Source of the DNA: Pleodorina starrii
Lineage: Eukaryota > Chlorophyta > Chlorophyceae > Chlamydomonadales > Volvocaceae
Length of the DNA stretch: 64,000 nucleotides
Reading direction: 5' to 3'
Assembly: GCA_030267565.1 (NCBI GenBank)
Contig: BRXU01000007.1
Location: forward strand, 1,798,001 to 1,862,000
Shown here piece after piece: positions 32,637 through 45,190 of the stretch. Position 1 is the stretch's first letter; each line of letters starts with the position of its first letter. Under the pieces are notes generated by a model that saw only the letters and a list, made by a program, of their open reading frames with translations, was not told the origin of the DNA and did no database searches. Made by a program: the position numbers and the translations under genes.

Positions 32637-35600
32637 TATCTGCTCAATGCGCCCGAAGGTTTTGCCCGGCTCGTCTTGGAGCACAAATGCCGGCCCGGCC
32701 CCGGGCTGCGCGCCCTCCTTCTCACCGACCTGTCCCAAGCGGCGCAGGTGCGACGCGGCGGTCACCCGGCGCCTGGCCCCGGCGACCAAACCCTTCCGTA
32801 CCACGTGTCACCCGACCACGTGTCACCCGACCCCACCACGTAGTTCCCCATCCCCATGCGAGGGTAGAACCGACCGAAGCGAAGTACCCGCCCTCCGCTG
32901 TCCTATTCCCAGGGCGGCCTCGGGGGCCTCCTGCTGCGGCTGAGGCAAGACGGACACGCGGCCCTGCGGCTGGTTGGGCCGGCAGGTGGGGCTAGCGCGC
33001 GGGGGTTTGGGCGGGGGGCGGGGTTGGAAGGGAGAACCGCGGCGAAGTGGGGTACCAGTGGGGCATGGCGGGCACCAGTGGGGCATGCGGCGAAGGAGAG
33101 CGGCGAGGAGAGAGGCGGCGGGCGCAGGCGGGCCCGATGGATGCAACGGCGGAAGCGGAGGCCTGCGCGCTGTGTCCATCGGGGCCTTCCTGCAGCCGAA
33201 CCAATGGTCAAAACGTCTAGCCTAGTCGTTGTGTTGCGACCCACATCGGACTTCCTTCCTTGCGCTCAGGGAATCACATGCCGTGAAGGAAGCCAATGCC
33301 TCGGGGAGGCTCCCACGTCCCGGAGAAATAATTCACGGGTGGTAGTACGATGTACAACCTGCCGTACAACCTGCAGGTCTGCACGACACCGTGGAGGGCC
33401 TCCGTGACTTTGTGCCGAACCAATGGTCAAAACGTCTAGCCTAGTCGTTGTGGTGCGACCCACATCGGACTTCCTTCCTTGCGCTCAGGGAAGCACATGC
33501 CGTGAAGGAAGCCAATGCCTCGGGGAGGCTCCCACGTCCCGGAGAAATAATTCACGGGTGGTAGTACGATGTACAACCTGCCGTACAACCTGCAGGTCTG
33601 CACGACACCGTGGAGGGCCTCCGTGACTTTGTGCGATGGACGCACCCCGCCCTGGAGCTGACGGCGCTGACGTCGGCGCAGCAGGGCTGCGTGTACGACG
33701 ACGAGTGTCTGGAGGTACGGCCGCTGTGGAGCAGCTCCCTGCTGTGGCAGGTGCCGGACTGGCTGGCGGCGCAAGCGGCTGACGGCGGAACCGGCGCTGG
33801 CGGCGTAGCCGCCGGCGTCGGCGGCGGAGCCGCCGACGCTGACCTCGGCGGCGGAGCCGCCGCCGGCGGCGGAAAGCGACGGTTATCGGGCGCTGCGGGT
33901 CGGGAGGGAAAGCGGGGAATGGCGGCGGCAGCGCTGTCGGGACGTAGCTGTGACACCAGCGGCAGCGGAGGTGACGGCGGCGGCGGGCCGGTGGGGCAGG
34001 CGGCGCAGCGCAGCAGGGGGGCCAAGCGGGGCAGGGCCGGTGGCGTGGGTTCAGGGGGGCAGGACGGTCCTGCGACGAAGCAGGACGGGCCGCCGACGGG
34101 ACGGCGGCGCCGACGGCGGCGGCAGGCGGTCGATGGTGGCGCTGCCGGCGGCGGCGACGGTGCTGATCGAGGAGGCAGTGCCGGCAAGGCCACACCTTCC
34201 AGCGACTCGGGTGAGGACCACGAGGAGAGGGAGGTGGGCCTGCCCGGTCTCGCCGCACTCCGGAAGTCTATCCAGCAAGCCTCGGCGGCGGCGGCGGCGG
34301 CGGCGAGGACGGCAGCGGCGGCAGCCACGCGCCTGGCCGGCGCGCCTAGCTCGGCGGCAGGGAGGAGGAAGCTGCCCAACGGCGCGGCTGGGACGCAGGG
34401 AAGGCGAGATGGCGGCGGCGGGCGGGCGGGCGCAGATGCGGCGATGCGGCCTTCGTCCGGCGGTGGGTCGTCGGACGACGGCGGCTCGCGGGAGCCGGAG
34501 CCGGCACCTGCGTGGGATTCGGGATCTTGCAGCTCCCCGAGTATGAGTACGGATGGAGACGGCGGCGGCGACGTGACCGTTGCGAAGGGTGCGCCCGCCA
34601 AGGCTGGTGTCTCGCCCCCAGCGAAGGACAGCAGTAGCAGTAGCAGCAGTGATAGTAGCAGTAGCAGCAGCAGTAGCAGTAAGAGTAGTAGCAGTAGCGG
34701 TGAGGATAGCAGCGAGGGCGGCAGCAAGCGGGCTGGTGCGGGCGCGGCGGCGGCGCCGAAGGGAGGCCGCGGAGGCCGGAGTGCTTGTCGTACAGGCGTG
34801 CAGCGACCCGCGGACCTGTTTTCGGAGCTGGACCGCTTGTTTATGTCCGGAGGCGCGGCTGGTGGTTTCGGAGCCGTGCAGCGTCCCGCAGCCGCCAACG
34901 GTCGTGGCCGCGGTGGCGGCCACGCCGGCGGCGGCCGTGACGGCGGCGGCGGCCGGGGCGGCGGCGGAGGCCGGGGCGCGGCAGCAGCGGGGCCTGCGGA
35001 CCCCGCTGCCGTGGCGTTGCGATCGATGATCCTTGAGCGCTTGCGCTCAGCCGCGGGAACCTCGGCCGCGGGGACCTCGGGCAAGAAGGCAGGAAAGGCC
35101 TCCGGACAAAGCGTGTCACCGCCGGCGGCGGCGCCGGGGGCCCCCAAAGGCGTCGCTGGCAGGCGGACTGCGCCGGCGGCGGCGGCGGCGAAGCCGCCGC
35201 CGCCGACGGCGCCTCGCGCCGACCAGCTTCCGCTCGGGTACCTGCTGTATCTGAAACCCACCCGCCAGGCGCTCCTGGTGGTTGCCGCCGCGGACCTGGC
35301 TGCAGCCAAATCGCTGGCGGCCCACCCGGTTTCGGAGCTGCTGCGCCGGGCGCCGCCGAGGCTGCTGCTGGCGACTGCGCACCTCGGAAGTGGTGAGGTG
35401 ACGTGGCGGCGGCCGTACCGTCTGGCGATGGATCGAGTGCCGGGACCGCACGTGTGGCCACAGCAAGGCGGCGGCGGCAGTAAGGGTGGCGGCGGCGCCG
35501 CCGCCGCCGCGCCGCTGGCGGGGTTGGGCCATCTGGGTTCGGCTCGGGTGACGATGCGGCTGAACACGGTGGCGCCGGCGATCTTCCCGCTGCCGTACGA

Positions 35601-38600
35601 GCTGCGGGTACGGCAGCGCGCGGCGGCGAGGCGCGCCGGCGGCGGCAGGTTCGCGGCCGACCGGGCGCTTGAGGACGCGATTGCAGCGGTGGCGGCGCCG
35701 CCGCCGGCGGCGGTGGAGCCCGCGGCCGAGCCGGCACCGTTGTGTGGCGGGCTCACGGCGGCGGTGGCGGCGGCGGCAGCGGAGGAGCGGAATGTGGCGG
35801 GGGACGGGGCAGAGGCTGTGGCGGGTGGTGAGGCGGGCGGGAAGGGTACGCAGCCGGAGTGCGAGCTGGGGCCCGGCTCAAAGCTCGCCAAGGAGAAGAA
35901 GGAGGAGGAGCAGCAGCCGCAACCGCAGGCCCTGCTGCCGCCGCCGCAACCGCGACCGCAACCGCCGCCGCAGGAGGAGCAGGTGCCACGACAGAACCCC
36001 TCGACGCTGACGAGGCAGCAGGAGCAGCAGCAGGAACGGCAGCAGCAGGGGCAGGGGCAGAAGGAGGAGCGGCAGCAGCAGGAGGAGCAGCAAGGGGAGG
36101 ACGGGTCACTGGGAGAGGACGGGGCAGCGGAGCCCGGCGTTACCGAGGATACCCCCGGTGCAGCGGCAGATGCGGCTGCGGCGTCCAAAAACGGCCGCAA
36201 GGCCGCCCGCGCCACCGCTACCGCGGCGGCGACGGCAACTCGAGTGGCGCCGGATGGCCGCGTCGCGTCGCTGCTCGACACGCTGACTTGCACCGTCGCC
36301 GGGCGCGGCGGCAGCGCCGTGAGCACGGAAACACACCGCGCAACCGGCGCAATCACGCAGGGAATCGACGGCGCGGTGGCGACGGCGACGGCGGCGGGGG
36401 AGGACGTGGCGGTGCGGTGGTGGGGAGTCGACGGCGCGACGCAGGCAGGTGGCGACGTGGCGGAGCCGGCGGCGGAGCAGTTGCTTCCGCGGGTGGAGGT
36501 TTTGCAGCTGGGGTTGCTGGAGCAGCGGCGAGGGAGCGCGCTGGCTGGGATGTTGCTGGTGAGGAGATGGGGAGGAGGAGGAGCTGGGAAGTGCGCGTGC
36601 TGAGGTCGCTATTGGGTTTTGTGGGAATCTGTGGGAAGAGCCTTGCGTGGGGAGAGAGTTCAAGGAGCTTGAAGCAACGTGGCGTGGGCAGTTTGAGGGT
36701 CTTCCCTGTGGGGTTTGGGGAGTGGGGTTAGGAGCTCCCTGGAGTGTAGAGTGGGAATGGGATTATGGGAGGAACCCTATCTCACGCCCACCACACCCAC
36801 AACGCCCTCTACTAAAACCAGTATGCCCAGGATAAAACCCTAAAACCCTACACCTTCACAACGGCTACGCTACAGCACCCATGTCAGCAACCTCATGCGC
36901 ATCGCCCTCCACGAAGCAAGCGCCCTCACCCCCTTCCCTCGTGCCGAACCGCTCCTCCCACGTGTCGTACACGCTGCTGTGTCGTACTAGGCTCTCCGCC
37001 GCGCGTGTCCCCACCTGACGCGGTCGTCCGAGTCGCAACGGCTGTTGGCGGCGCTGCCGCCGCCGCCAGCGGCGCCGGCGACGGCCCCGCAGGTGCAGTC
37101 AGTGCCGCCGCAGGCGGCGAGTACGGCAAGTGGCGACGGCGGCGGCGCCGCCGCCGCCGGGCCTGCGGCAGCGCACTTCGGCCCACAGCAGTCGACGCCG
37201 AGGCAGTCGTGGCAGCCGCAGGAGCAGCAACGCGCGATTGGTGAGTGGTCGTATGCCGGTGGTGGCGGCGGCGGCGGCGGCGGCCATGCGCAACGGGGCT
37301 TGTCGGCGGAGGAGGAGCTGGCGGCGGCCGCGGCGGCGTACGGCATCCCGGACCGCGTCGGTGCCGTCATGCGGCCGTCGTACGCGTACCCGTCGCATGG
37401 CGCAGCGGAAAGCTGGCGCGCCGCCGCGGCCCCTGCGCAGTACGGTGGTGGCGACGGCGGCGGCGGCGGCGCGCCGCACCGCCCGCCCAACGGCGATGTG
37501 TACGGCAGTCACCACCGATGGGGGAACACGCAGGAGCCGTACAACGGCAACGCAGGCTCGTGGCCCGCGCATCAAGCGCCGCCACCGTACCCTCCGCAAG
37601 CGCCGTACGCCCACGCGTACGACTACCATCAAAGCGGGCCGCCACCGCCACCATCATGGCAGCAACCCCCACCCGGACCCCCCCACTGGCCGCCTCAACC
37701 CCACCCCAACCCCACCCTCGATTACCAATTTGCTGGCGGCTCGTACGGATGGCGTCCTGCCCACCATGTTGCCGTACAGCCTGGGAGACCCCAGCAGCAT
37801 TGGCCCACGGGTCCAGCAGTGCCGGCGGGACCGAGGCTGCTAGACCCTGGTGCCGCCGCTCATGGAGCCTTCCAGGGGCCCCACCCCTCGCCTGCCGTAC
37901 TCCACGAGGCCGCTGCTGGCGCCGCGCCGGCGCCGTCAGCTGACGGCGGCGGCGGCGGTACGGCACGAGCAGCTGGCACAGCCGCGGATAACCGGTCGAT
38001 GGCAGCCCAACTCCGCAAGAGGTTGTCGGTTGGGACTGGAGTCGTTGGCGGCGGCGGCGGCGGCGAATCCCGGGCGGTTGCGGCGGCGGCGGCGGCGGCG
38101 GAGTCGCCCAGCGGCGTTGAGGCGGTAGGCGGCAACCGGGACGTGGCGCGGAGGGTGCGCCGGCGGCTGATGGCGTCGGCGGGGGCGCCTGTCCTCGGCG
38201 CCTTTCCAGCTGGACACTCGACAGGCGCTGCGGCGGGGCATTCAGGAGCCGTGGCGCTAGCAGCAGCATCAGAGGTGGTGGCGGGCGCTGCATCAGAGGC
38301 AGCAGCAGCAGCATCCGCGGTCTCAGCAGCGGTCTCAGCAGCAGCAGCGCCGGTCAAGGGAGGCGAAGGGGCGGGCGGCAACCGGGACGCGGCGGCGCAG
38401 GTGCGGCAGAGACTGCGGGTGTCGGCCACGGCTGCTGCTGTGACGGCCGGCGCTGCGCAGCACTCGTCTGTTCCCGCGACGGCAGGCTTGGGCTCAGGAC
38501 GTGCAGACGCAGCAGCAGCGGTGGCAGACTTAGGCGCAGCAGAGCTTGGCCTAGACACAGCAGCAGCAGCGGCGACGGCGGCAACAGCAGGACGAGCAGT

Positions 38601-41600
38601 AGCAGCAGCACCACCACCAGCGGCGGCGGCGGCGGCGGAAGCCGAGGCAGAACAGGTACCTGCTAGCCGTGGAGATGCGGATGCAGCAGCAGCAGCGACA
38701 GCCGCGACAGTAGCAGCAGCAGTGGCCGTCGTGGCCCTGGATTCGAACATGGCAGCTGCCTCAGCCTCCCTGGAGTCGTTCCTGGCGGAACTCAACGGAG
38801 CAGCGGCGGCGGCAGTTGGTCTTCCCGATGCCGCGCCTCCGGAAGGCTGCGGTACGGCCCGTACCGCCACCGCCGTCGACCCAACGGCGCCTCCGAGGCG
38901 ATCCGCCCCGACTCCCTCCCCGCTGCAGCATTCTCAGCAGCAACGACAACACACTCCCACAGACGACGTCGCGCCGCCGGCGTGTCTGATGCCGGCTGCG
39001 GCGACGGCGCCCGCTGACGGCAGCGGCGGCGGCGCCGCCGCCGCCGTTGCTGCTACGGCTGCGGCTGCTCCCGTGGGCGACGTGTCGGTGTTGTTTCTGG
39101 GCACGGGCAGCGCTGAGCCGTCCAAGTACCGCGGCGCGAGTGCGGTGCTGGTGCGCGGTGTGGGACCGACCCGTGGGTCACTGCTCATCGATGCGGGCGA
39201 GGGCGCCTACGGGGCGATGGTGCGCTGGTTGGGGCCGCGCGGCGCGCGGGAGCAGGTCAGTGAGGGGGTGGGTGGCGGCGGGAGTGGAGGCGGGAAGGGG
39301 GCGGGGGGCGGGGGACGACGGAGCTCCGTTGCGGACTTCGTGAATGGGTTTTGGGGTTTCTTGAGGCGCCCGTTTTACATGGGCTTCGGCGCGGGAGGCA
39401 TTTGCAATGGGAGGTTTTAGAGCCGCTTACGTGGCACTATACTCCGTTAAGGTTTCGTCATAAAGGACTTAGGGTGGTGCCCCCAGCATCCACTGTTCCA
39501 CTCGACCTCGCGCCTCGCCCACCCTGGATCGCGCGCCCCTTTCCGCCCTTTGCGCCCGTGCATGTGTGTATGTGTGTATGTATGCATGTGTGTATATGTG
39601 TGTGTTGTGTTGTGCCCCCCCCAAAGGTGTCCTCCCTGGCTCTGGTGTGGATCTCCCACAAGCACCCCGACCACTTGTTGGGGCTGCCCTCCCTGCTGGA
39701 GGCGCGGGGCCCAGATGCGCCGCCGCTGCTGGTGGTGGGACCCGCGGTGAGCAAGGAACGGGGACGCTGACAGGAAGGAAACCGTGCGTCGCGCCCGCGC
39801 TCGCCAAACGCCTTAAAGCCTTGCCGGGGGCTTGGGGAGTTTGGGGGAGCGCGGACGCGACGCACGGTTCGGAGGAGGTTGGGGAAGGGCGGAGGGAGGG
39901 GGGTCGGAGGGACTTCCGGAGGCCGTTGTGGATACCGTAGATGGGGATGGGGGGCGGGGATGGTGAGGAATTGCAGCGGATGGCCGGGCGAGTGCGGCCT
40001 TGTAGCGGGGGTGTAGCGTTATGCTACCGTATGCCGAATGTCATCGACCCCGGACGCGGGTTCGCAACCCCGGATGCAGATGCAGACGCAGGTGCAGGTG
40101 GGTTGTCCCGGCCGCGGCTTCTGCTGCGGTTGCGGTCGCTGCCGTGCTGAACCTGGACTGCTGTCCCGCTTGCCTCCTCCCTCTCTGGATCCTGCCGCCA
40201 CCCACCCACCCACCCACCCGGCTGTGCACCGGCCCTCTTCGCCCCCCGCACCGCACCACACCACACCGCAGGAGGCGGGTCGGTGGCTGTCCCGGGTGGC
40301 TCCGCTGCATCCCTCCTGGCGCTTCACCTTCCTGCACTGCGGCCAGTTCTCGGGTGGGTGAGCATGCGCCGCTTGCGGTGCCTTTTGCGGTTTGCGGTGC
40401 CGTAGCGCGGTTTACCGTCTACGCTGCGCTGCGCGCGTCCCGCAACTGCCTGCCGGGCATCCCTTTCCGTAGCGCTGCGGCCACCGGGGCTGCGGTTCCT
40501 CCAGTGCCGACTTAACTCGGGGAACTCGCGGGACACCGTCCGTCCATCCATTCGTCCGGCCGTCCTCCCGGCCCCGGATCCCTCGCGGGATACCGGCGCC
40601 CTCTTGTCTCAAGGACACGGAGGGATTGCGGTCCTGAACCCGCTCCAGCCCCCCATTGCCTGATCCCATTTGCCGGTTCGCCCGCCTACACCTGGCGCTT
40701 CTCAGCCCATTGCCTCTCTACGCTGTTTGAAACTCCGAACCCCTCGGCCGCCTACGCCTCCGCCTCCGCCCCGGCCAGGCTCAGCGCCGTCGCATCGGCC
40801 ACAGTCACTGTCGGCCCATGCCCCGCCGCCGCATATGAAGCAGCAGCCACAGCAGCAGCCACAGCAGCAGCCACAGCAACGGCACGCCCCACCCGCCGGA
40901 CCGCCGCCGCCAGCTGCCTGGCAGCAACCCTGCTACTGCTGCCCGCCGTACAACGTCAACGGCAGCGACTACAGCAACGGCCAGGTCGCGGCGGCGGCGG
41001 GTGCTGGTTCGGGCAAGAGACCGCCAAGCGTCGCCGCGAGACTGCGATGGCATCAGCAGCAGAAGGCCGCAGCCATACCCTCACCGCCGCCGCAACAACA
41101 ACAGCAGCAGCAACAGCAGCAGCAGCAGGGGGGAACGCAGCAGTGGGGCCAACAGCGGGCGGCGGCGACGCCGCCGGGCGCCGTCAATTTCGCTGAGGCT
41201 GCCAGTGGCGGCGGCGCGGCGGAGTGCGGGTCGCTGGGTCTGGTGCGGTGGCAGTCGGTGGCGGTGCACCACTGTCGAGATGCGTGGGGGCTGGTTCTGG
41301 AGCATGCGGACGGCTGGAAGCTGGTTTACTCTGGTGAGTCAGGAATCGAATGCGTGCAGTGGTGTCTCGGGCGTCAGGCACCAATCCCCTCTCTGCTATG
41401 TGCTATGTGCCCCGCCGCGCGCCGCCCCGCATCGCCTCGCCTCCCTACTTCCTTTCCCGCCGCGGTCCCTTTATGACCGCCTTACCTGTAATGCCCGCCC
41501 GACCGCTCGTCCACCCACGCTGCCCTCCCATCCGCTTACCTCCCGCTGCCCTCCCAACCTCGCTGCCCCTCATCCCCACCTACATCGTCATCTTCATGGT

Positions 41601-42284
41601 CATCACCCCTCAACCAACTACTAACCACCAACCACCCCCGCCAGGCGACACGCGGCCCTGCCCCTCCCTGGTGTCCGCCGGGCGCGGCGCCACCCTACTC
41701 ATCCACGAGGCCACCTTCGAGCCCTGCCTGGAGTCACAGGCGCGCAGCAAGAGGCACTCCACGTCAGCGGAGGCGGCGGCGGTGGCGGACGCAATGGGCG
41801 CATACAGGTGCGGTGGGAGGGGCGGTGACGGCGGACAAGGCGGGCGGGCGGGCGCGCGCGCGAGAGGGAGCGATGGGCGGGAGGGCGGGCGGCGGGGGAG
41901 GGGTGTTTCGCGTGTGTGTGTATATGTGTATGTGTTTGTGCAATTGGACACCCTGGGGCCTTTTCGCAGCGGTGTGTAGCGGTGTGAGGCACCACCGCTC
42001 ATCCCGCCCCGCCCCGCCCCGCGCCCCTCTCACGAGAGATGAAGCTCGACTTGCCCCTTTTCTTCCTCCACAGGACCGTCCTGACCCACTTCAGCCAGCG
42101 CTACCCGCACATCCCCGCGGGGGTGGAGCCTGCCGCCCTGCCGCTGCGCCGCCGCCCCGTGCCCGCGTTTGACGGCATGCTCGTCCCGCTGGCGGCGCTG
42201 CGAGATCTGCCGCACATCATGCCGCCGCTGGCGTTGGCGCTGGCGGAGCCTGACGCGGCGGCGGCTGCGGCGGAGCCGGTGTGA
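32637..42284 (+). CDS. TRZ: long-form tRNase Z (ELAC2/TRZ type), greatly expanded
   Basis: Zinc endonuclease that removes 3' trailers from pre-tRNAs. Exons: 32637-32747, 32913-32985, 33596-36558, 36991-39255, 39627-39746, 40272-40353, 40779-41333, 41645-41807, 42074-42284; phases agree, about 2180 residues without the missing N-terminus (usual 800-950). N-half blocks: YLLNAPEGFARLVLEHK, ALLLTDLSQAAQGGLGGLLL, LHDTVEGLRDFV and LGHLGSARVTMRLNTVAPA. C-half: FLGTGSAEPSKYR, LLIDAGEG, the zinc motif SHKHPDHLLG (HxHxDH intact), VHHC, KLVYSGDTRPCP, LLIHEATFEP, HST and LTHFSQRYP. All expected metal ligands are visible. Between the two halves, and again before VHHC, lie long Ala/Gly/Gln/Pro/Ser runs. 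The acceptor at 36991 could instead be 37033. Localisation is unknown. Confidence 0.88.
33195..33632 (+). repeat. 219-bp tandem duplication spanning a splice acceptor
   Basis: Two head-to-tail units (33195-33413 and 33414-33632) differ at only about two positions. Each carries the end of the intron, the acceptor CTGCAG and the first codons of the large tRNase Z exon. The second acceptor (33596) gives an open exon; the first (33377) runs into a stop after about 20 codons. Confidence 0.95.
36833..36848. repeat. interstitial telomere-like motif
   Basis: AAAACCCTAAAACCCT, two units of the volvocalean telomere repeat (TTTTAGGG on the other strand), in the intron 36559-36990 of the tRNase Z gene. 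The same 16-mer occurs at 54665-54680 in an APC8 intron. Confidence 0.6.
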
Positions 42285-42637
42285 CGGCCGCAATCGCGGG
42301 TACGGCTGTGGTTACTGCTGCGCTGAGGAAAAGGAGGAGATGTGGGTGATGCGCTTTAGAGCCCCTTAAAAGAAACTCCTCCCCCAGGTCTCCACTCACG
42401 GAGCACAGGAGACTACAGGACAAGCTCTGTTGGTAGTGGTGGTGGTGGTGGGTGGTGGTCGTGGTCGGCCTCTTTGCGCGAGAGCTCGTTCTCAGAGTAC
42501 GCCAAGCCCTCGATGGCGGTCTCATCGCGCTCATTGTTTGCACATTGTGTGCGGCGTCGGCGAGCGGCTACGACCGCGGAAGGCCCTGCGCGGCGTCGGC
42601 ATGGCTCTCGGAAGCTCGGCCTGACCGACCACTGTGT

Positions 42638-43024
42638 CTTGTCGAGAAGCAGCAGCGCCTTGTCAAGATCCATGTTGAATTTATGCAGAACTCGCCGGCA
42701 GCGAAACTCATTCGGGAGTGCCGAGCTGCCGACCGTGGCGAGGGACCGGTGCGCTTGTAGGTCGTACTATTTTGGAAAATAGTACGGCACACATTCTCCA
42801 GCGCTGTTCCCGCGCACTTATCATAAAAGGTATTCATATAACTGCCTGGCCTTATATCGGTTCGTTATATGTGCCCCAGCAGCTTTGGTCACTTAGGCAG
42901 CTATTCATAAATGGACATGACCACGCAATTCTCTGAGCAAATACGCGTAGCAGGGGACTGCATTAAACAAGCAGAGGACATCAAGGCCGTGCGTGATATA
43001 GCACTCTTCAAGCTCGCGCGCTAT
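42638..43024. repeat. dispersed repeat R1, copy 2
   Basis: Second copy of the repeat at 4833-5215, same orientation, with scattered substitutions and small indels. The 22-bp palindrome (arm GTACTATTTT, loop GG; 42765-42786) is kept perfectly. The right boundary is just after AGCTCGCGCGCTATG, where similarity stops abruptly. Confidence 0.8.
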
Positions 43025-43496
43025 GTTGCAGATTTGAAAGTCATTGCGGTGATAGATGTTGACGCGATACTCAGCATGACACGTGGGAGCCTTGATTCCG
43101 GACACATGCCTGGCTTGAGCATAGTGCATAGGAGCAGTGCTCTGCTGCCGCTGCGCTTGTGCGGAGTTGCCCTTCGTCATGTACCGGTAGTATGTTTGGC
43201 GAGAAGTTCGCAGTGGGAACGCGATGGAGATCGCCGACGATAAGTACCGCTGAACCGCCAAACAAACATGAAAATGCGAGAAAACAACGGGGAACAATGC
43301 TACGGGGAGCTGATGTCGTACTTTCATCACTTTCGGGTGGCCAAAGTACGGCGCATGGTTTACAAGGTTTACGGGGCAGCTCTCTTCTTGTACGTATGCC
43401 TTGATTGACTTTTCAGACGGTGCATACTTTCCAAGCATGCATTGTGTCTCCGATTTTCGTTCAGTCCAACCCGGCCGGCACATCCTGACGCTAATC

Positions 43497-43557
43497 GACG
43501 GCAATCACAACAATCCATATACGCTCCAGTGCTGCTTATGTATCACAGTGTAAAGGC
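43497..43557. repeat. 61-bp direct repeat D, left copy
   Basis: Starts GACGGCAATCACAAC and ends ATCACAGTGTAAAGGC. It matches 53688-53748 with two mismatches in the same orientation, 10.2 kb away. The pair brackets both tandem arrays and the transposase gene. Confidence 0.9.
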
Positions 43558-44058
43558 AGCGTGATCAATTACTATGACTTAGTTTGGCCATACGAGCCAA
43601 AATTGTGTTGGCATCTGCCCCGGACCTTGCAACAAGCCCAAGACCTTGCTAGTCATCTTCTGCCGGTCCTATGAATGCCATTTAGCATAGGATAAAAGTC
43701 TCTGCGGGGCGGCCCAGTCGAAAAGGCTTCTGGACGTCGGCGTGGCTTCAGGACAGGAAGCCGTGAATCTGGGCCGATCAAGTTTGCCTATGTGCCGTTT
43801 CTGGCCTTAAGCCTCTAACAATTCTAATACGTTATACAATTCTATACTAGATTGTGCGCCCGAGCGAGGCATTTGGCGAAATTTGTCCGGCGAGGCCAGA
43901 GTGCTTTTGCGATTTGGCATTTGGGGCGCAAGCGTACGACAATCAACACCGACATCCAACTACATGGTCACACCTACGCTAATCGAGGTAATTTGCGGGA
44001 ATTGTAGGGTGCTGTATCTCCAGGAATTTACTGCTGTAGGGTGTAGGACAACGCAGTA

Positions 44059-44088
44059 GTCGCGGCCGTAAGGCCGCGACTTTTTTTT
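44059..44088 (+). terminator. perfect GC-rich hairpin with T8 tail
   Basis: Nine-bp stem GTCGCGGCC/GGCCGCGAC closed by a GTAA (GNRA-class) tetraloop and followed at once by eight T residues, inside AT-rich DNA. The shape is that of an intrinsic (bacterial or plastid type) terminator; a T8 run could also stop RNA polymerase III on this strand. No bacterial-type gene was found upstream, so the role is unknown. Confidence 0.5.
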
Positions 44089-44427
44089 AAGAAATTTTCA
44101 GAAATTGAATACCTGTAGCTCCAGTTGTTGATTATTATGCGTCAGTTATACTAACGCCCAAGTATGATATGAGCATAATTGGTGAGTCTGTGCATCAGGA
44201 AGGTCTGTTTACAAACATGACAGCTCAGTACGACCTCTGGGCCCTGATTTGCAAACCAAGCAATCCGTGACCCTGAGTTCAATGAAAAGAAGGCTATAAG
44301 GATATACTTTAAACCCTTATCATGCCAGTTGTCGCATGGCGAATCAGAGCCCCCCAATGAATCCCCTAACCAGCAGTCGTGCGTCGCGCACCCTTAGGCC
44401 GATATCTCTTCGCCCCGGCCTTCGCCT

Positions 44428-44511
44428 GGCCAACCGCGGCCCTCAAATTATACCTACATATATACCGGAGCTGAGGATATGCCGGCTGCGGCTTGGTTAG
44501 CCCGGGTTGGT
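44428..44511. repeat. 84-bp direct repeat E, left copy
   Basis: Begins GGCCAACCGCGGCCCTCAAA and ends GCCCGGGTTGGT. It is about 86 percent identical by eye to 47236-47319 in the same orientation. The two copies bracket the tandem arrays at 44.5-47.2 kb. Confidence 0.75.
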
Positions 44512-44528
44512 AGAGGCATTCGCGTGTC

Positions 44529-45190
44529 TCTCGCCGCCGCTCTCCAGCCGCAGTCATTCGGTGGGTCGCCGCATGGAGAGCTGCAGCCTGACGACGCGGG
44601 ACGGCTCCTTTTGATCGGCGGCCAGCGGCAGCGGCGGCGGCATGGTGGGGGTCGGGCCGGGTGAGGGGATGGCGCAGCTGCAGCCTGACGGAAACGGGGG
44701 CTGGGACTTGGCGAGCGGCGATGGCGTGCGGCATGGGCCATTGCCTTCCAATCAGCAGCAGCAGCTGGTGCTGCTGCTGCACTCGAAGGCTCTCGCCGCC
44801 GCTCTCCAGCCTCAGTCATTCGGTGGGTCGCAGCATGGGGAGCTGCAGCCTGACGACGCGGGACGGCTCCTTTGGATCGGCGGCCAGCGGCAGCGGCGGC
44901 GGCATGGTGGGGGTCGGGCCGGGTGAGGGGATGGCGCAGCTGCAGCCTGACGGAAACGGGGGCTGGGACTTGGCGAGCGGCGATGGGCCATTGCCTTCCA
45001 TTCAGCAGCAGCAGCTGCTGCTGCACTCGAAGGCTCTCGCCGCCGCTCTCCAGCCGCAGTCATTCGGTGGGTCGCCGCATGGAGAGCTGCAGCCTGACGA
45101 CGCGGGACGGCTCCTTTGGATCGGCGGCCAGCGGCAGCGGCGGCGGCATGGTGGGGGTCGGGCCGGGTGCGCAGCTGCCATTGCCTTCCT
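44529..45190. repeat. tandem repeat of about 245-262 bp, 2.6 copies
   Basis: Units start at TCTCGCCGCCGCTCTCCAG at 44529, 44791 and 45034; the third is partial. Each contains CATTCGGTGGGTCGC, GACGCGGGACGGCTCC and a GCAGCAGCAGCTG run whose length varies. The third unit loses the middle part and ends near 45190. Open frames across it differ between units, so it is probably not coding. Confidence 0.85.

Noticed and set aside
33552..36356. 934-codon minus-strand frame opposite the tRNase Z large exon
   Set aside because: Antisense shadow of GC-rich low-complexity coding sequence; the + frame carries the family motifs and correct splice phase.
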